From NCBI RefSeq assembly GCF_040783975.1, contig NZ_CP160631.1, positions 1,860,001 to 1,924,000 of the forward strand: a stretch of DNA of 64,000 nucleotides, given 5' to 3'. This stretch comes from Pantoea sp. Ep11b. Lineage in GTDB: Bacteria > Pseudomonadota > Gammaproteobacteria > Enterobacterales > Enterobacteriaceae. This document shows, piece after piece, positions 10,401 through 20,813 of this stretch (within the stretch, counting starts at the first letter, position 1; each line of letters starts with the position of its first letter). Both the position numbers and the translations under genes were made by a program. The notes beneath the pieces were generated by a model. That model saw only the letters and a program-made list of their open reading frames with translations, was not told where the DNA came from and did not search any database.

Positions 10401-13400
10401 GTCGGGGGGCATTGTTGCGGGAGCTAATCTTCAGGTCAGCAGTGGCGATCTCGACAACAGCAGCGGCACGCTGGTCTCGGCAGGTTCTGTACAACTGAAT
10501 AGCGGCGTGCTGAACAACGCGGATGGAATAATCAATGCCGATCGTGGACTGACGATTGAAAGCAGCCGCATTGATAATCAGCATGGTCTGCTTCAGGCGG
10601 GCCAGGCGTTATCAGTTAACACTCAGGGTGGAGAACTGCTTAACCGCGACAGCGGCGAGCGCGGTGGGCTGATTGCAGGAGGCGATCTGCTTCTGTTGAG
10701 CGGCCAGATCGATGGCCGTAATGGTGTAATGCTGGGCCAGAATGTCCGCATCGACACCCATCAGCAGACCTTCGATCATCAGCAGGGGCAACTGGGCGCT
10801 AAAGGCACGCTGCAACTGGATAGCGGATTGCTCAACAACCGTGCAGGCAGGATGGAGTCGGGTGGCGATCTCAATCTGGATACCCATGGCAACGAGCTCA
10901 TTAACCGTGACAGTGGCGCGGCAGGCGGCCTGTTCAGTGCGGGTATCCTGAAGCTCTACAGCGGCACGCTGGATAACCTGCGTGGTTTTATCACCGGCAG
11001 CAAAGGGGCACAGATTGCGGCAGGCGACATTCACAACCAGTCCGGCACGCTGACGGGCGGTAAAGGACGGCTTAATCTCACCAGTGGCGAGCTGCAGAAC
11101 CAGGGCGGCCTGTTACAGGCCGGCAGCGACATGACGCTGGACACCCAGGGCCACGCCCTGATCAATCGCGACAGTGGCAGCCAGCGCGGCATCGTTGCCC
11201 TGAACAGTCTGGATCTGCGCAGTGGTGCGATTGATAACCAGACGGGCTTTATTGCCGCCGGAAACCAGGCCACGATCGGTGCCTCTGAGCTGAACAACAG
11301 TCAGGGACAAATCGCAGGTAATGGCGGCCTGTTGTTCAGCGGTCAGGCACTGAACAACAGTGACGGTAAACTGCAGTCGGCGGGGGATATCACCCTTAAC
11401 ACGTCCGGCCAGAAGCTGGCCAACCAGCGCGGACTGATTGCCAGTGGCGGTAACCTTCACATCGACAGTGGCGCGCTGGATAACCAGCAGGGGCAGATAC
11501 AGGGCGGCACCGATCTGACGCTCAATGCGGGACAAAATGCGCTGCTTAATCAGACAGGCAAACTCCTCTCGGCAGGCACGCTATCACTGACGGCAGGTCA
11601 GCTCACCAACAGCGACGGGCTGGTGCAAAGCGTCGGTGATGGCTTACTGTCGCTGAGCCAGCAACTCGATAACCGCAGCGGGCTGATTCAGGGCGGCCAG
11701 CAGATGACGATTATCACGCCATCGCTGATCAACCGCGATACCCGACAGAGCGGCAAAGGGATCGAAGCGGGCAGCTTAACCCTCGAAGCCGATACCCTGG
11801 ATAACAGCCAGGGTGCGTTACGTGCAAACCAGCGGCTGGCATTAATCGTGAAGCAGGCGCTGGACAACGTCAGCGGGCTGATCTCCTCCGCCGATACCCT
11901 GACCATCCAGCAGAGTGCGCCAGCCCGGTCTGTGGCCTCTAAAACCCAGCAGCGTCGGACACTGGCCATCAATAATGCGCCGGGTCAGACGCTGACTATC
12001 AACAACCAGCAGGGCACCCTGATCGCCGATCACGACGTACAGATCAATGCGGCTGCGCTGAGCGGCGACGGGCAGGTGCTATCGCAGGGTGATCTTGGCA
12101 TCGCCCTGGCGGGTGATTTCCATAATACCTCAGCGGTCAAAGCCAACGGCACACTGCGCCTGACGACAGGGGGCGACGTCACCAACGACGGCACCCTCGC
12201 GGCCCAGCAGGCGCTCTACCTGACTGCACAGAACGTCAATAATCAGGCAGGTGGTGAGATCAGTGGCGGACAGACCGACATCACGGCAGCGGACACCCTG
12301 AATAATCGCGGTCTGATTGATGGTGGCCTGACGCATCTGGTGGCGGGCGTGCTGAATAACAGCGGCACCGGTCGCATCTTTGGAGATCACATTGCCATTG
12401 CGGCTTCGCTGCTCAATAACCTCAGTGAAGAGGGCAAAGCGGCGGTGATTGCTGCCCGACAGCGACTGGATATCGGGGCGGGCACCCTGAACAATCGCGA
12501 CCATGCGCTGATCTACAGTGATGGCGATCTGCATATTGGCGGCCAGCTGGATGCGAACTATCAGGCCATCGGACAGGGGCAGCGGCTCAACAATGACGGA
12601 GCAACCATTGAGGCCGGACAGGATGCCACGATAGGTATGGCGGAAATCAACAACACCAACCGCCATCTGACTACTCAGATCGTTACGACTGAAGATAGTC
12701 AGCACCATGACGCGGTGCTCAAAGGCCATACTGACCGCTTCGACTGGGCCAAAGTGGACACCAGCAAAAAAAATAAATATGGCGTGCACACGGCAAAAAT
12801 GCCGGACGGCACCAGCGGCAGCGAGTTTTATGAGTATGACTACCGAAGAGTAGTGAAAGAAACCCAGATCCAGGAGAGCGATCCAGGCAAAATCCTGTCG
12901 GGCGGTAACATGACCTTTAGCGCTGACCGTCTCAACAATCACGACAGCCAGATCGTCGCAGGGGCCGTGCTGGGCGGGCAGATAGGCGAGCTGAATAATC
13001 AGGCGACGAAAGGAACGCGCGTCACCACGGACGACGGGAAATCGGTACGCTGGTACGCGAAGAAGAAGAAAAAGAAATTTGGCGGGACCAAAACCTCGCA
13101 GGGCAAGGATCGGAAAACCTATCGCCCGGCCCCCGTAACGGAAACCATCGATCTGCAGACGCTGAGCTGGCAGGCGAATGCCGCGCCGCAGGGCAATGGC
13201 TACCAGATCGGCAACCGGCAGCAGCAGGGCGTTACTGCGCAGGCCGACAGTATTGGCTCGCCTTCTCTTCAGCAGGCGGTTACCGCCGTGGCGCTGAGTG
13301 CAACGGATAGCGGCAGTACCTTACTGCCCGCCGGATTGCGCTATGACAGCGCACTGACGCTGGACAAACTCGGCAGCCTCAAAGACCGGCCGCTGCTGTT

Positions 13401-16400
13401 ACCAGCCGGTCAGCAGTTCTCGCTGACGCTGCCCGCAACAGTGGTCGACGGACAGACCATTACGCCGGTGATCCGCGCTGTCTCACCGGACATCCGTCTG
13501 CCGGATAACAGCCTCTACCAGTTGCAACCCGGCAGTGACAGCCACTACCTGGTGGAAACCGATCCGCGCTTTGTGAATCAGAAGCAGTGGCTCAGCAGCG
13601 ACTACATGCAGAATGCCCTGACCACCGACAGCAGCCTGATTCTGAAGCGGCTGGGTGATGGTTATTACGAGCAGCGGCTGGTGCGCGATCAGATTATTCA
13701 GCTGACCGGCAGCCGCTACATCAGCGGATATGGCAGCGATGAAGATCAGTATCGCGGGCTGATGAATAATGGGGTAGCCTTTGGCAAAGCCTACAACCTG
13801 GAACCCGGCGTGGCGCTGACCCCGGCGCAGATGGCACTGCTCACCAGCGACATCGTCTGGCTGGTGAACCAGACCGTGACGCTGCCGGATGGCACACAGC
13901 AGACCGTGCTGGTGCCGCAGGTTTATGCGAAGGTAAAACAGGGTGACTTAACCGGCGACGGCGCGTTGATCGGGGGCGGTAGCGTGGCGCTGAACGCCCG
14001 CAACGACATCACCAACAGCGGGACCATTCAGGGCCGCGACGTGACGCAGCTGACGGCGCAGTCGCTGACTAACAGCGGTTACATCAGCGGCAACACGGTT
14101 AATCTTACCGCCCGTCAGGATATCACTAACCTCGGCGGCACCCTGCGTGGCGACAGTCAGCTTACGCTGCTGGCGGGGCGCGACATCACCAGCCAGTCCA
14201 CGCTGCGCGGCGACGGCACCGACCGCTGGATCGATCGTCCGGCCGGTATCTACGTGCAGGGCAGTGACGGTGCGCTGACGCTGAGTGCGCTGAACAATAT
14301 CACTCTGGCCGCCAGCGATATCGGCAACGCCGGAGAGAAGAGCACCACGAAGATTCAGGCGGGCAATGACCTGACGCTCGGCACCCTCAGCACGCAGCAC
14401 AGTGAAGACGACAGCTGGAACAGCAGCAACTACCGTCGCCTGTCACAGCAGAGCGACGCCGGGACACGCATCACCGCCGGTGGTGCGCTGGAACTGAGTG
14501 CCGGACAGGACATCCGCGCCACCGCTGCGGACGTCACGGCGGGCGGTGCACTGACCGCCCGTGCCGGACGCGATATCGTACTCAGCGCGGGCAACAGCCG
14601 CACCGATCTCACCGAACACAGTAAACAGACCAGCAAAGGACTGCTGTCGGGCAGCAGCCTGGAGACCCACGACGAGCTGCACAGCAGCGAGGCGCTCGGC
14701 ACCACCCTGAGCGGCGACAGCGTCCGGCTTCAGGCGGGCCGCGACATTGGCGTGACCGGCAGCAACGTCGCCGGTACGCAGGATGTGGCGCTGACGGCGG
14801 GCCGCGATCTCAGCATCACGACTGCGACAGAAACGAATAATGAAGTGCATCAGCGCGAGGAGAAAAAATCGGGCCTGATGGGCACCGGCGGCATCGGTTT
14901 CACCGTGGGTCAGGCCATGCAGAAGAGCAGCACCGACGCCAGCGGCACGCTTAACCGGGGCAGCACGGTGGGCAGCAGCGACGGCAGCGTGACCCTCAGC
15001 GCCGGTAATCAGCTTACCGTGCACGGCAGCGACGTGATCGCCGGTCAGGATCTCTCCCTGAGCGGCAGCGACGTGACCGTCAGCGCAGCCGAAAACAGCC
15101 ACACCGCGCTGACGAAGACCGAGCAGAAACAGAGCGGCCTGACGCTGGCGCTGTCCGGGACGGTGGGTGCGGCGCTGAACACGGCGGTGCAGACCGCCCG
15201 CACCGCCGATGAGAGCGATGATGGCCGGCTGAAGGCGCTGCAGGGCACCAAAGCGGCGCTGACGGCGGCGCAGGCCGCGCAGGCTTATCAGATGGACGGC
15301 GCGCAGACCGGTGCGGCGAACGCCAGAAACACTGCTTCGGGCTTCAAACCGGGTGATAAAGGTTATGACGAAGGCTCCACCAGCTCGGTCGGGATCAGCC
15401 TCTCGTACGGCAGCCAGTCGTCGAAAAGCGAGACCCGCTCCGAAAGCCGCGAGGCGCAGGGCAGTACGCTGGGTGCGGGCGGTAACCTGAACATCACCGC
15501 CACCGGCGCGCAGCCGGGCAGCGCGGGCGATATCCTCGTGCAGGGCAGTCAGCTGCAGGCGGGCGGCGACCTCGGGCTGACGGCGAAAAACGACATCAGC
15601 CTGCTCTCTGCGCAGAACAGCGAGCGCACCGACAGCACCAACAGCAGCAGGGGCGGCAGCGCCGGCATCGGGCTGACTGCCGGATCGGGCGGCTACGGCA
15701 TCAGCGTGTCGGCCAGCGTCAACGCGGGTAAAGGCCGCGCAAACGGCAACGGGCTGACCCACACAGAGACCACACTCACGGCGGGCAACGGGCTGAGCCT
15801 GAACGCCGGGCGCGACACCACGCTTACGGGCGCTCAGGTGCGCGGCGAGAGCGTGAAGGTCGGCACCGGCCGCAACCTGACGCTGACCTCGGAGCAGGAC
15901 AGCGACCGCTACGACAGCAAGCAGCAGAACGCCAGCGCGGGCGGCAGCTTTACCTTCGGCTCGATGACCGGGTCGGCGAACGTGAACGTGAGCCGGGATA
16001 AGATGCACAGCAACTGGCAGAGCGTGGCGGAGCAGACCGGGATTTTTGCCGGTCAGGGCGGCTTTGACGTGACCGCCGGTGAGCACACGCAGCTGAACGG
16101 TGCGGTTATCGCGAGTACGGCAGATGCCAGCCTGAACAGGCTCGACACCGGCACGCTGGGGTTCAGCGACATTGAGAACCACGCGGACTACAAGGTGGAG
16201 CACCAGAGCGCGGGGATAAGCACCGGCGGCAGCATCGGCAGCCAGTTTGAGGGCAACATGGCGAACGGCCTGCTGGCGGGGCTGAACGGCAGCGGGAGCG
16301 CCTCGTCGGTGACGAAGGCGGCGGTGAGCGACGGCACGATTGTTATCCGTGATAAGGCGAAGCAGACGCAGGACGTGTCGGCGCTGAGCCGCGACGCAGA

Positions 16401-18021
16401 GGGGGCGAATCCGGGGCTGGATAAAATCTTCGATAAGGATAAAGAGCAGCGGCGGATGGAGACGGCGCAGCTGCTGGCGGAAATCGGCAGCCAGGCGGGC
16501 GACATCGCGCGGACGCAGGGTGAGATAGCGGCGACAAAGGCCGCTACTGAGAAGATGAAAAACATCTCGCCGGACCAGAGGAAGGACGCCGAAGCGCAGT
16601 GGCGGAAGGCGAATCCGGGTCATGAACCCACCACGGCCGACATCACCGGTCAGGTGTACCAGACGCTGTACAACCGGGCGATGCCGGACAGCGGAATGGG
16701 AACCGGCGGGGCAGTGCAGCAGGGCATCAGCGCGGCGACGGCGGCGATACAGGGCCTGGCGGGGGGCAGCGTGGCGCAGGCGCTGAGCGGCGCGGCGAGT
16801 CCGTATGTGGCGCAGAAGATACACGATCTGACCGAAAACGATCCGGAAGCGCAGGCGATGGCGCATGCGGTACTGGGTGCGGTAACCTCGTATGCTGCGG
16901 GCAACAGCGCACTTGCGGGTGCGGCGGGTGGTGTCAGCGGCGAACTGATGGCGAAGCTGGTGATGAACCAGCTGTACCCGGATAAAACGGTCGGTGACCT
17001 GTCGGAAACTGAGAAGCAGACCATCAGCGCGCTGGGCACGCTTGCAGCAGGGCTTGCGGGCGGTGTGACCGGAGACAGCACGGCTAATGTTTTGGCGGGT
17101 GCGCAGGCGGGACAGAACGCGGTTAACAACAACCTGTTTGGCGGAACAGAAGACGGTCAGGAGAAATTCGTGCGGGAGCATGGCAAAGACGTCATGTCCT
17201 GTGCCGATGATCCGACGTCAGCCAGTTGTCAGCGTGGCCAGGCGATGAAGGATGCATTGACGGTAGCACTTCCTGTAGGGCTTGGTGGCGGTGTACTGAT
17301 TGCGGCTACTCCTGAAATTGCCGCTATTCTGAAGGCTGGAATTGAATCCTGTTCCGGAGCACTGGCGTTATGTATTAATAATCTTGGGCTTCAGGCTTCA
17401 GAGATTATCGTCCCGGGCGGAGTGGGAGCCGGTGGGGCAGTTGGGATAGGGAAGACAGCGGCGGAAGCTGCTGCTGCGAAAGCAGAAACTGTGGCGACTC
17501 ATACGGCGAAGAATAATCCATCATTGAAACCAGGTGATTATCTTAATGACTTTAAACCCTCCCCTACACCTCTGGAACTGATTAAAGAGCAGGCTGGAAA
17601 AGGTTCACAAACTGCATATATCAGGATGGATCATATCCTTAACGGGGAAGTGAAAACGCTTAAGGATGGGACAAAAGTTGGGTCTGGTGGTCACTATATT
17701 CGTGATTCAAATATTAAAATAGATAAGGTAACGGGTAAACCTGATACCAATGGTGTTTCGACAGGATATATATCAGTGAGAGATCCAGCTACAGGACAAT
17801 GGATAAATAAGAAAGCTGAAACTACATTCTTCCCTGAGCACTGGTCAAAAAGACAGACGGCTCATGAGATTGAGAGTGCGTTCAAAAATTCTGAAAGAAT
17901 ACCGAATACAGAAATGTGGAGCGGGAAATCATCTAGCGGTGTGAAGATTCAAGGCTATTATGGCAAACCCGATGGAACAGGCGCGACTGCATGGCCGGTT
18001 TATACAGGAAGGGATAAGTAA
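7435..18021 (+). CDS. cdiA: CdiA contact-dependent inhibition effector with C-terminal EndoU-type nuclease
   Basis: CdiA is a giant exoprotein that binds a neighbour cell and delivers its C-terminal toxin. In order (residues from ATG 7435): an extended signal peptide region (MNKLCYRLIFN...) with cleavage near 67; a TPS secretion domain (about 68-300, with NPSGI); FHA-1 filament repeats (about 310-1730); an irregular region likely holding the receptor-binding domain (about 1740-2170, with a Lys run near 13055); FHA-2 repeats (about 2176-2890); and a pre-toxin region with VNNN at 3230 in place of VENN. The toxin has HILNG (His3400), GGHY (His3420) and a Lys pair at 3459-3460 before TTFFP..WS, a pattern I recognise as bacterial EndoU ribonuclease. 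GTG 7426 is an alternative start. The stop overlaps cdiI as TAATG. Confidence 0.93.
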   Translation: MNKLCYRLIFNRVRGMLVVVSDITRSGYSRVARCRQRTSHSETQVRISPLSFVLWLAAGVVSLPAQANIVADSSAPGSQQPTVMATANGLPQINIQTPNSQGVSRNQYSQLDVDARGAILNNSHQNSATQLGGMVAANPWLSKQEATVILNEVNSRNPSQLNGFIEVAGKRAAVVIANPSGITCNGCGFINASRNTLTTGQALIENGQLKGFDVNGGRINIEGKGLNDSDADYTQIIAQSVAVNAKVHARELNVVTGRNQVTAEGNVTTVKTDDGATRPEFALDVAAIGGMYAHKITLTGTEKGVGVRNAGELGASAGELHLTADGRLENSGTLQSQAALQIASTGDLQNKGNIVSQQDVTLTSGGTLRNSGLVSAGSNTTLTASTLENTADSTLVAGVDSNGTLSQPGNLLLTSQGNLTAQGKNLAHNQIQARGAQVDMTGSQTSADAIVLTSTQTNISTQGATIAGSTLEVQSATNLNNDDGKLAAGRLTVSAQNISNNRGLLRQQNRETLAISTGSLFNNQGTLSNEGDTRLRAQHIENRGGLISGNGDSLWLETPSLDNQGGTVQLAGSGALNLNATRLDGNKGNLLSAGALTLSGERIDLSEGHTQAEALTLTAGTLDNHQGLLSQRGTGEMAIMASGGADNRDGRIESGGNLHLTSGSLDNSSGTLLAAGSGNLQLQVQETLTNAQGAIQASRNLQLTGGHLNNQQGLIASTGGDATLKTREAIDNTQGRIEASRQVTLRSQALNNQRGTVLGHDVDIDTQRGELNNVSGNLVARTALSISSGKTDNQTGLIQSGDALTLDTHGQVLNNRNSGKAGLISGGALLLYSGDLDNQNGVIAAAQPAHISSDLLTNIDGILMSDGAMTLKTGRLDNQRGLLQSGQALSLDTQGAQLNNSDSGDRGGIVARGDLQLVTGTILSDRGVIQGQNLLIDTQGQAADFRSGLMSARGALELNSGALDNRGGRLQSAGDMQLNTHGKALNNAMSGGIVAGANLQVSSGDLDNSSGTLVSAGSVQLNSGVLNNADGIINADRGLTIESSRIDNQHGLLQAGQALSVNTQGGELLNRDSGERGGLIAGGDLLLLSGQIDGRNGVMLGQNVRIDTHQQTFDHQQGQLGAKGTLQLDSGLLNNRAGRMESGGDLNLDTHGNELINRDSGAAGGLFSAGILKLYSGTLDNLRGFITGSKGAQIAAGDIHNQSGTLTGGKGRLNLTSGELQNQGGLLQAGSDMTLDTQGHALINRDSGSQRGIVALNSLDLRSGAIDNQTGFIAAGNQATIGASELNNSQGQIAGNGGLLFSGQALNNSDGKLQSAGDITLNTSGQKLANQRGLIASGGNLHIDSGALDNQQGQIQGGTDLTLNAGQNALLNQTGKLLSAGTLSLTAGQLTNSDGLVQSVGDGLLSLSQQLDNRSGLIQGGQQMTIITPSLINRDTRQSGKGIEAGSLTLEADTLDNSQGALRANQRLALIVKQALDNVSGLISSADTLTIQQSAPARSVASKTQQRRTLAINNAPGQTLTINNQQGTLIADHDVQINAAALSGDGQVLSQGDLGIALAGDFHNTSAVKANGTLRLTTGGDVTNDGTLAAQQALYLTAQNVNNQAGGEISGGQTDITAADTLNNRGLIDGGLTHLVAGVLNNSGTGRIFGDHIAIAASLLNNLSEEGKAAVIAARQRLDIGAGTLNNRDHALIYSDGDLHIGGQLDANYQAIGQGQRLNNDGATIEAGQDATIGMAEINNTNRHLTTQIVTTEDSQHHDAVLKGHTDRFDWAKVDTSKKNKYGVHTAKMPDGTSGSEFYEYDYRRVVKETQIQESDPGKILSGGNMTFSADRLNNHDSQIVAGAVLGGQIGELNNQATKGTRVTTDDGKSVRWYAKKKKKKFGGTKTSQGKDRKTYRPAPVTETIDLQTLSWQANAAPQGNGYQIGNRQQQGVTAQADSIGSPSLQQAVTAVALSATDSGSTLLPAGLRYDSALTLDKLGSLKDRPLLLPAGQQFSLTLPATVVDGQTITPVIRAVSPDIRLPDNSLYQLQPGSDSHYLVETDPRFVNQKQWLSSDYMQNALTTDSSLILKRLGDGYYEQRLVRDQIIQLTGSRYISGYGSDEDQYRGLMNNGVAFGKAYNLEPGVALTPAQMALLTSDIVWLVNQTVTLPDGTQQTVLVPQVYAKVKQGDLTGDGALIGGGSVALNARNDITNSGTIQGRDVTQLTAQSLTNSGYISGNTVNLTARQDITNLGGTLRGDSQLTLLAGRDITSQSTLRGDGTDRWIDRPAGIYVQGSDGALTLSALNNITLAASDIGNAGEKSTTKIQAGNDLTLGTLSTQHSEDDSWNSSNYRRLSQQSDAGTRITAGGALELSAGQDIRATAADVTAGGALTARAGRDIVLSAGNSRTDLTEHSKQTSKGLLSGSSLETHDELHSSEALGTTLSGDSVRLQAGRDIGVTGSNVAGTQDVALTAGRDLSITTATETNNEVHQREEKKSGLMGTGGIGFTVGQAMQKSSTDASGTLNRGSTVGSSDGSVTLSAGNQLTVHGSDVIAGQDLSLSGSDVTVSAAENSHTALTKTEQKQSGLTLALSGTVGAALNTAVQTARTADESDDGRLKALQGTKAALTAAQAAQAYQMDGAQTGAANARNTASGFKPGDKGYDEGSTSSVGISLSYGSQSSKSETRSESREAQGSTLGAGGNLNITATGAQPGSAGDILVQGSQLQAGGDLGLTAKNDISLLSAQNSERTDSTNSSRGGSAGIGLTAGSGGYGISVSASVNAGKGRANGNGLTHTETTLTAGNGLSLNAGRDTTLTGAQVRGESVKVGTGRNLTLTSEQDSDRYDSKQQNASAGGSFTFGSMTGSANVNVSRDKMHSNWQSVAEQTGIFAGQGGFDVTAGEHTQLNGAVIASTADASLNRLDTGTLGFSDIENHADYKVEHQSAGISTGGSIGSQFEGNMANGLLAGLNGSGSASSVTKAAVSDGTIVIRDKAKQTQDVSALSRDAEGANPGLDKIFDKDKEQRRMETAQLLAEIGSQAGDIARTQGEIAATKAATEKMKNISPDQRKDAEAQWRKANPGHEPTTADITGQVYQTLYNRAMPDSGMGTGGAVQQGISAATAAIQGLAGGSVAQALSGAASPYVAQKIHDLTENDPEAQAMAHAVLGAVTSYAAGNSALAGAAGGVSGELMAKLVMNQLYPDKTVGDLSETEKQTISALGTLAAGLAGGVTGDSTANVLAGAQAGQNAVNNNLFGGTEDGQEKFVREHGKDVMSCADDPTSASCQRGQAMKDALTVALPVGLGGGVLIAATPEIAAILKAGIESCSGALALCINNLGLQASEIIVPGGVGAGGAVGIGKTAAEAAAAKAETVATHTAKNNPSLKPGDYLNDFKPSPTPLELIKEQAGKGSQTAYIRMDHILNGEVKTLKDGTKVGSGGHYIRDSNIKIDKVTGKPDTNGVSTGYISVRDPATGQWINKKAETTFFPEHWSKRQTAHEIESAFKNSERIPNTEMWSGKSSSGVKIQGYYGKPDGTGATAWPVYTGRDK

Positions 18022-18500
18022 TGCTGAATGATAAAATTATTTTCTGGTGGGATGAAAATAGTGATTTATTTGTTCCTGTAGGGGGGGCGATACGTAAATC
18101 CACTGATGGAGCGGTATTGGGATATGGAGCACGAGAGATTTCAGGATGGTTATCCAATGACATTCAATATGGTATTCGTTCTGTTGATATCTGGGTAAAA
18201 AACCTTACTGATATTGCATCAGGCACAACAACTGAAGGCAACTTCGGCATAGGTAATGCCCATTGGGTGATGGTTACGCATGATAAGGTATTTATTGGGT
18301 GTGAGTACGTGGAAGAGCAACAGGTGCTTTTAACCATAGAACAAACATTATACGTACTGGAGCAGTATCGTTTATTCCTGGAAGGATCTTATACAAAAGA
18401 CTTTCCGCCAGAACCGATCGATGTTGAGTATTTAGCAGAGGGTAGAGATGCTATAACACAGTATGAATCTTTAGACGGGGCATATTGTTTACCTTATTAA
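18021..18500 (+). CDS. cdiI: CdiI immunity protein for the EndoU-type toxin
   Basis: This acidic 159-residue soluble protein has no signal peptide, as expected for a cytoplasmic immunity protein. Its ATG overlaps the cdiA stop by one base (TAATG), implying coupled translation. Base composition falls sharply to AT-rich at the toxin/immunity boundary compared with the GC-rich cdiA body, as in other CDI loci. I do not recognise a named family. The function is inferred from position. A terminator hairpin follows immediately. Confidence 0.8.
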   Translation: MLNDKIIFWWDENSDLFVPVGGAIRKSTDGAVLGYGAREISGWLSNDIQYGIRSVDIWVKNLTDIASGTTTEGNFGIGNAHWVMVTHDKVFIGCEYVEEQQVLLTIEQTLYVLEQYRLFLEGSYTKDFPPEPIDVEYLAEGRDAITQYESLDGAYCLPY

Positions 18501-18502
18501 TG

Positions 18503-18533
18503 AAAAATCCCGCCATGAGCTGACGGGGTTTTT
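18503..18533 (+). terminator. Terminator after cdiI
   Basis: AAAAATCCCG and CGGGGTTTTT pair across an 11-nt loop, and the stem ends in a T run. It closes the cdiBAI operon, so the downstream orphan cassettes are probably not expressed from this promoter unless there is read-through. Confidence 0.88.
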
Positions 18534-18599
18534 CACAAACAGAAAGTTGTGAATAGCTTCATTGGGGCCACATCCTCCGACGGAAACGTTGATTTAACC

Positions 18600-18702
18600 C
18601 CAATGCCATAGCACATGCGTTGTGGGATCCAGTTTCCACTCAGATGTCTGGCGAAAATGGCGCTGCGGGTGCTTTCAGTGGAGAACTGACCACCACTATA
18701 GC
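18600..18702 (+). pseudogene. Short remnant of a CdiA pre-toxin region
   Basis: In one frame the sequence reads AHALWDPVSTQMSGENGAAG then AFSGEL, recalling the MAHAV...GNSALAGAAGG-VSGEL segment of the CdiA pre-toxin region. It is out of frame with the cdiA-like sequence that begins at 18703. It is best read as the scar of an older cassette at the junction between the first terminator and the next orphan module. The match is short and diverged. Confidence 0.45.
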
Positions 18703-20813
18703 ATCAACGCGGGTAAAGGCCGCGCAAACGGCAACGGGCTGACCCTGAACGCCGGCCGTGACACCATGCTGATCGGGGCACAGGTGCGCGGCGAGAGCGT
18801 GAAGGTCGGCACCGGCCGCAACCTGACGCTGACCTCGGAGCAGGACAGCGACCGCTACGACAGCAAGCAGCAGAACGCCAGTGCGGGCGGCAGCTTCACC
18901 TTCGGCTCGATGACCGGGTCGGCGAGCGTGAACCTCAGCCAGGACAAAATGCACAGCAACTGGCAGAGCGTGGCCGAACAGACGGGCATCTTTGCCGGTC
19001 AGGGCGGCTTTGACGTGACGGCCGGTGAGCACACCCAGCTTAACGGTGCGGTCATCAGCTCCACCGCCAGCGCGGATAAAAACCGGCTCGACACCGGCAC
19101 GCTGGGCTTCAGCAACATTGAGAACCACGCGGACTACAGAACCGAGCACCAGAGCGCGGGGATGAGCACCGGCGGCAGCATCGGCAGCCAGTTCGGGGGC
19201 AACATGGCGAACGGCCTGCTGGCGGGGCTGAACGGCAGCGGGAGCGCCTCGTCGGTGACGAAGGCGGCGGTGAGCGACGGCACGATTGTTATCCGTGATA
19301 AGGCGAAGCAGACGCAGGACGTGTCGGCGCTGAGCCGCGACGCAGAGGGGGCGAATCCGGGGCTGGATAAAATCTTCGATAAGGATAAAGAGCAGCGGCG
19401 GATGGAGACGGCGCAGCTGCTGGCGGAAACCGGCAGCCAGGCGGGGGACATCGCGCGGACGCAGGGTGAGATAGCGGGCCTGAAGGCGCAGACTGACCCG
19501 GCGGCGCTGGCCGCTGCGAGGGAAGAGCTGGCCGGAAAAGGGAAGCTGAACCCGACGTCAGATGAGATAGCGAAGCAGGCTTACAACATGGCGCAGAAGC
19601 CGTTCGGTACAGGTTCGTCGCTGCAGCAGGGTATCAGCGCGGCGACGGCGGCGATACAGGGACTGGCGGGCGGAAACGTAGCGCAGGCGCTGAGCGGTGC
19701 GGCGAGTCCGTATGTGGCGCAGAAGATACACGATCTGACCGAAAACGATCCGGAAGCGCAGGCGATGGCGCACGCGGTACTGGGTGCGGTAACCTCGTAT
19801 GCTGCGGGCAACAGCGCACTTGCGGGTGCGGCGGGTGGTGTCAGCGGCGAACTGATGGCGAAGCTGGTGATGAACCAGCTGTATCCGGATAAAACGGTCA
19901 GTGACCTGTCGGAAACTGAGAAGCAGACAATCAGCGCGCTGGGCACGCTTGCAGCAGGGCTTGCGGGCAGTGTGACCGGAGACAGCACGGCTAATGTTTT
20001 GGCGGGTGCGCAGGCGGGACAGAACGCGGTTAACAACAACCTGTTTGGCGGAACGGAAGACGGTCAGGAGAAATTCGTGCGGGAGCATGGCAAAGACGTC
20101 ATGTCCTGTGCCGATGATCCGACGTCAGTCAGTTGTCAGCGTGGTGAGGCGGTGAATAAAGCAATAGCGGTCGCTTTTGGGGCCGGAGCCGCAGGCGGTG
20201 CGGTTGTGGCGGCCACGCCGGAGCTGATAGCAGCGGCTCAGGCCGCAGCCAGCGGATGTGGCTTGAATCCGGTACTTTGTGCCAATGAGATCAGTATCTG
20301 GGTGGCCGAGATGGCCGCCGGAGATGCGCTACCGGCGGGACTGACGGCCGCTACAGTCAGCAAAATGCCTGCTGAAACGCTGTCAGAACTGAAAGCACTG
20401 ATGACCGTTGAGAAGCAGACTGGAAGCAAGGTGACGAAGGAATCGCTGGTAAGCGTAGTAACAACTAGTCACCTATCAACGGGGACGGTTTTCGATTCAA
20501 TTAAAGCAACTCAACCTGCAATACCTGGAACGTCCATTCCAAAATCTTTTGAATTGAATGTTAATGGGCAACTTTTTGGGTGAACCCAAATGCGACTAAA
20601 CATATGGGTGAATATTTAACAAGAAATGGATTATCTCATAGCACAACCGAAGGAAGTCAGGCTATGCTTACCAGTCTTCAGATCGCTATTAAATATGCAT
20701 CTGTTCAGGGACTTCATTTTAACGAAAAAATGCAGGTTGGACGTTGGGAGTTAATATTCAGTCAACGCCCCACAGACCCTTATCCAGTATTAAAACATGC
20801 GTTGTATAAATAA
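18622..20813 (+). pseudogene. Orphan cdiA-CT module 1, frameshifted near its end
   Basis: From 18703 the sequence repeats the parent cdiA from its FHA-2 end (NAGKGRANGNG; parent near 15720) through the pre-toxin region (VNNN) and the CADDPTS..SCQRG entry segment. It lacks a start, signal peptide and TPS domain. Relative to the parent it has a short deletion near 18740 and a replaced block near 19480-19590. The frame stops at 20583 (...NVNGQLFG), but adding one T to the five-T run at 20573-20577 continues it as [20 protein letters not shown]... to the TAA at 20813. The toxin end (about 120 residues, [12 protein letters not shown].., [19 protein letters not shown]) resembles a C-terminal domain seen in other Rhs/CDI proteins. 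I cannot name its activity. Confidence 0.82.

Noticed and set aside
8362..12620. Tandem DNA repeat or CRISPR-like periodicity
   Set aside because: The periodicity comes from protein-level FHA-1 repeats (about 20-residue units); the DNA units are diverged and there are no conserved repeats with unique spacers.
14443..17181. A 912-codon open frame on the minus strand inside cdiA
   Set aside because: It is the mirror of the GC-rich, strongly biased cdiA reading frame; its Arg/Ala/His-rich translation has no domain and the same shadow recurs in every orphan copy (19558-20088, 26344-27396).
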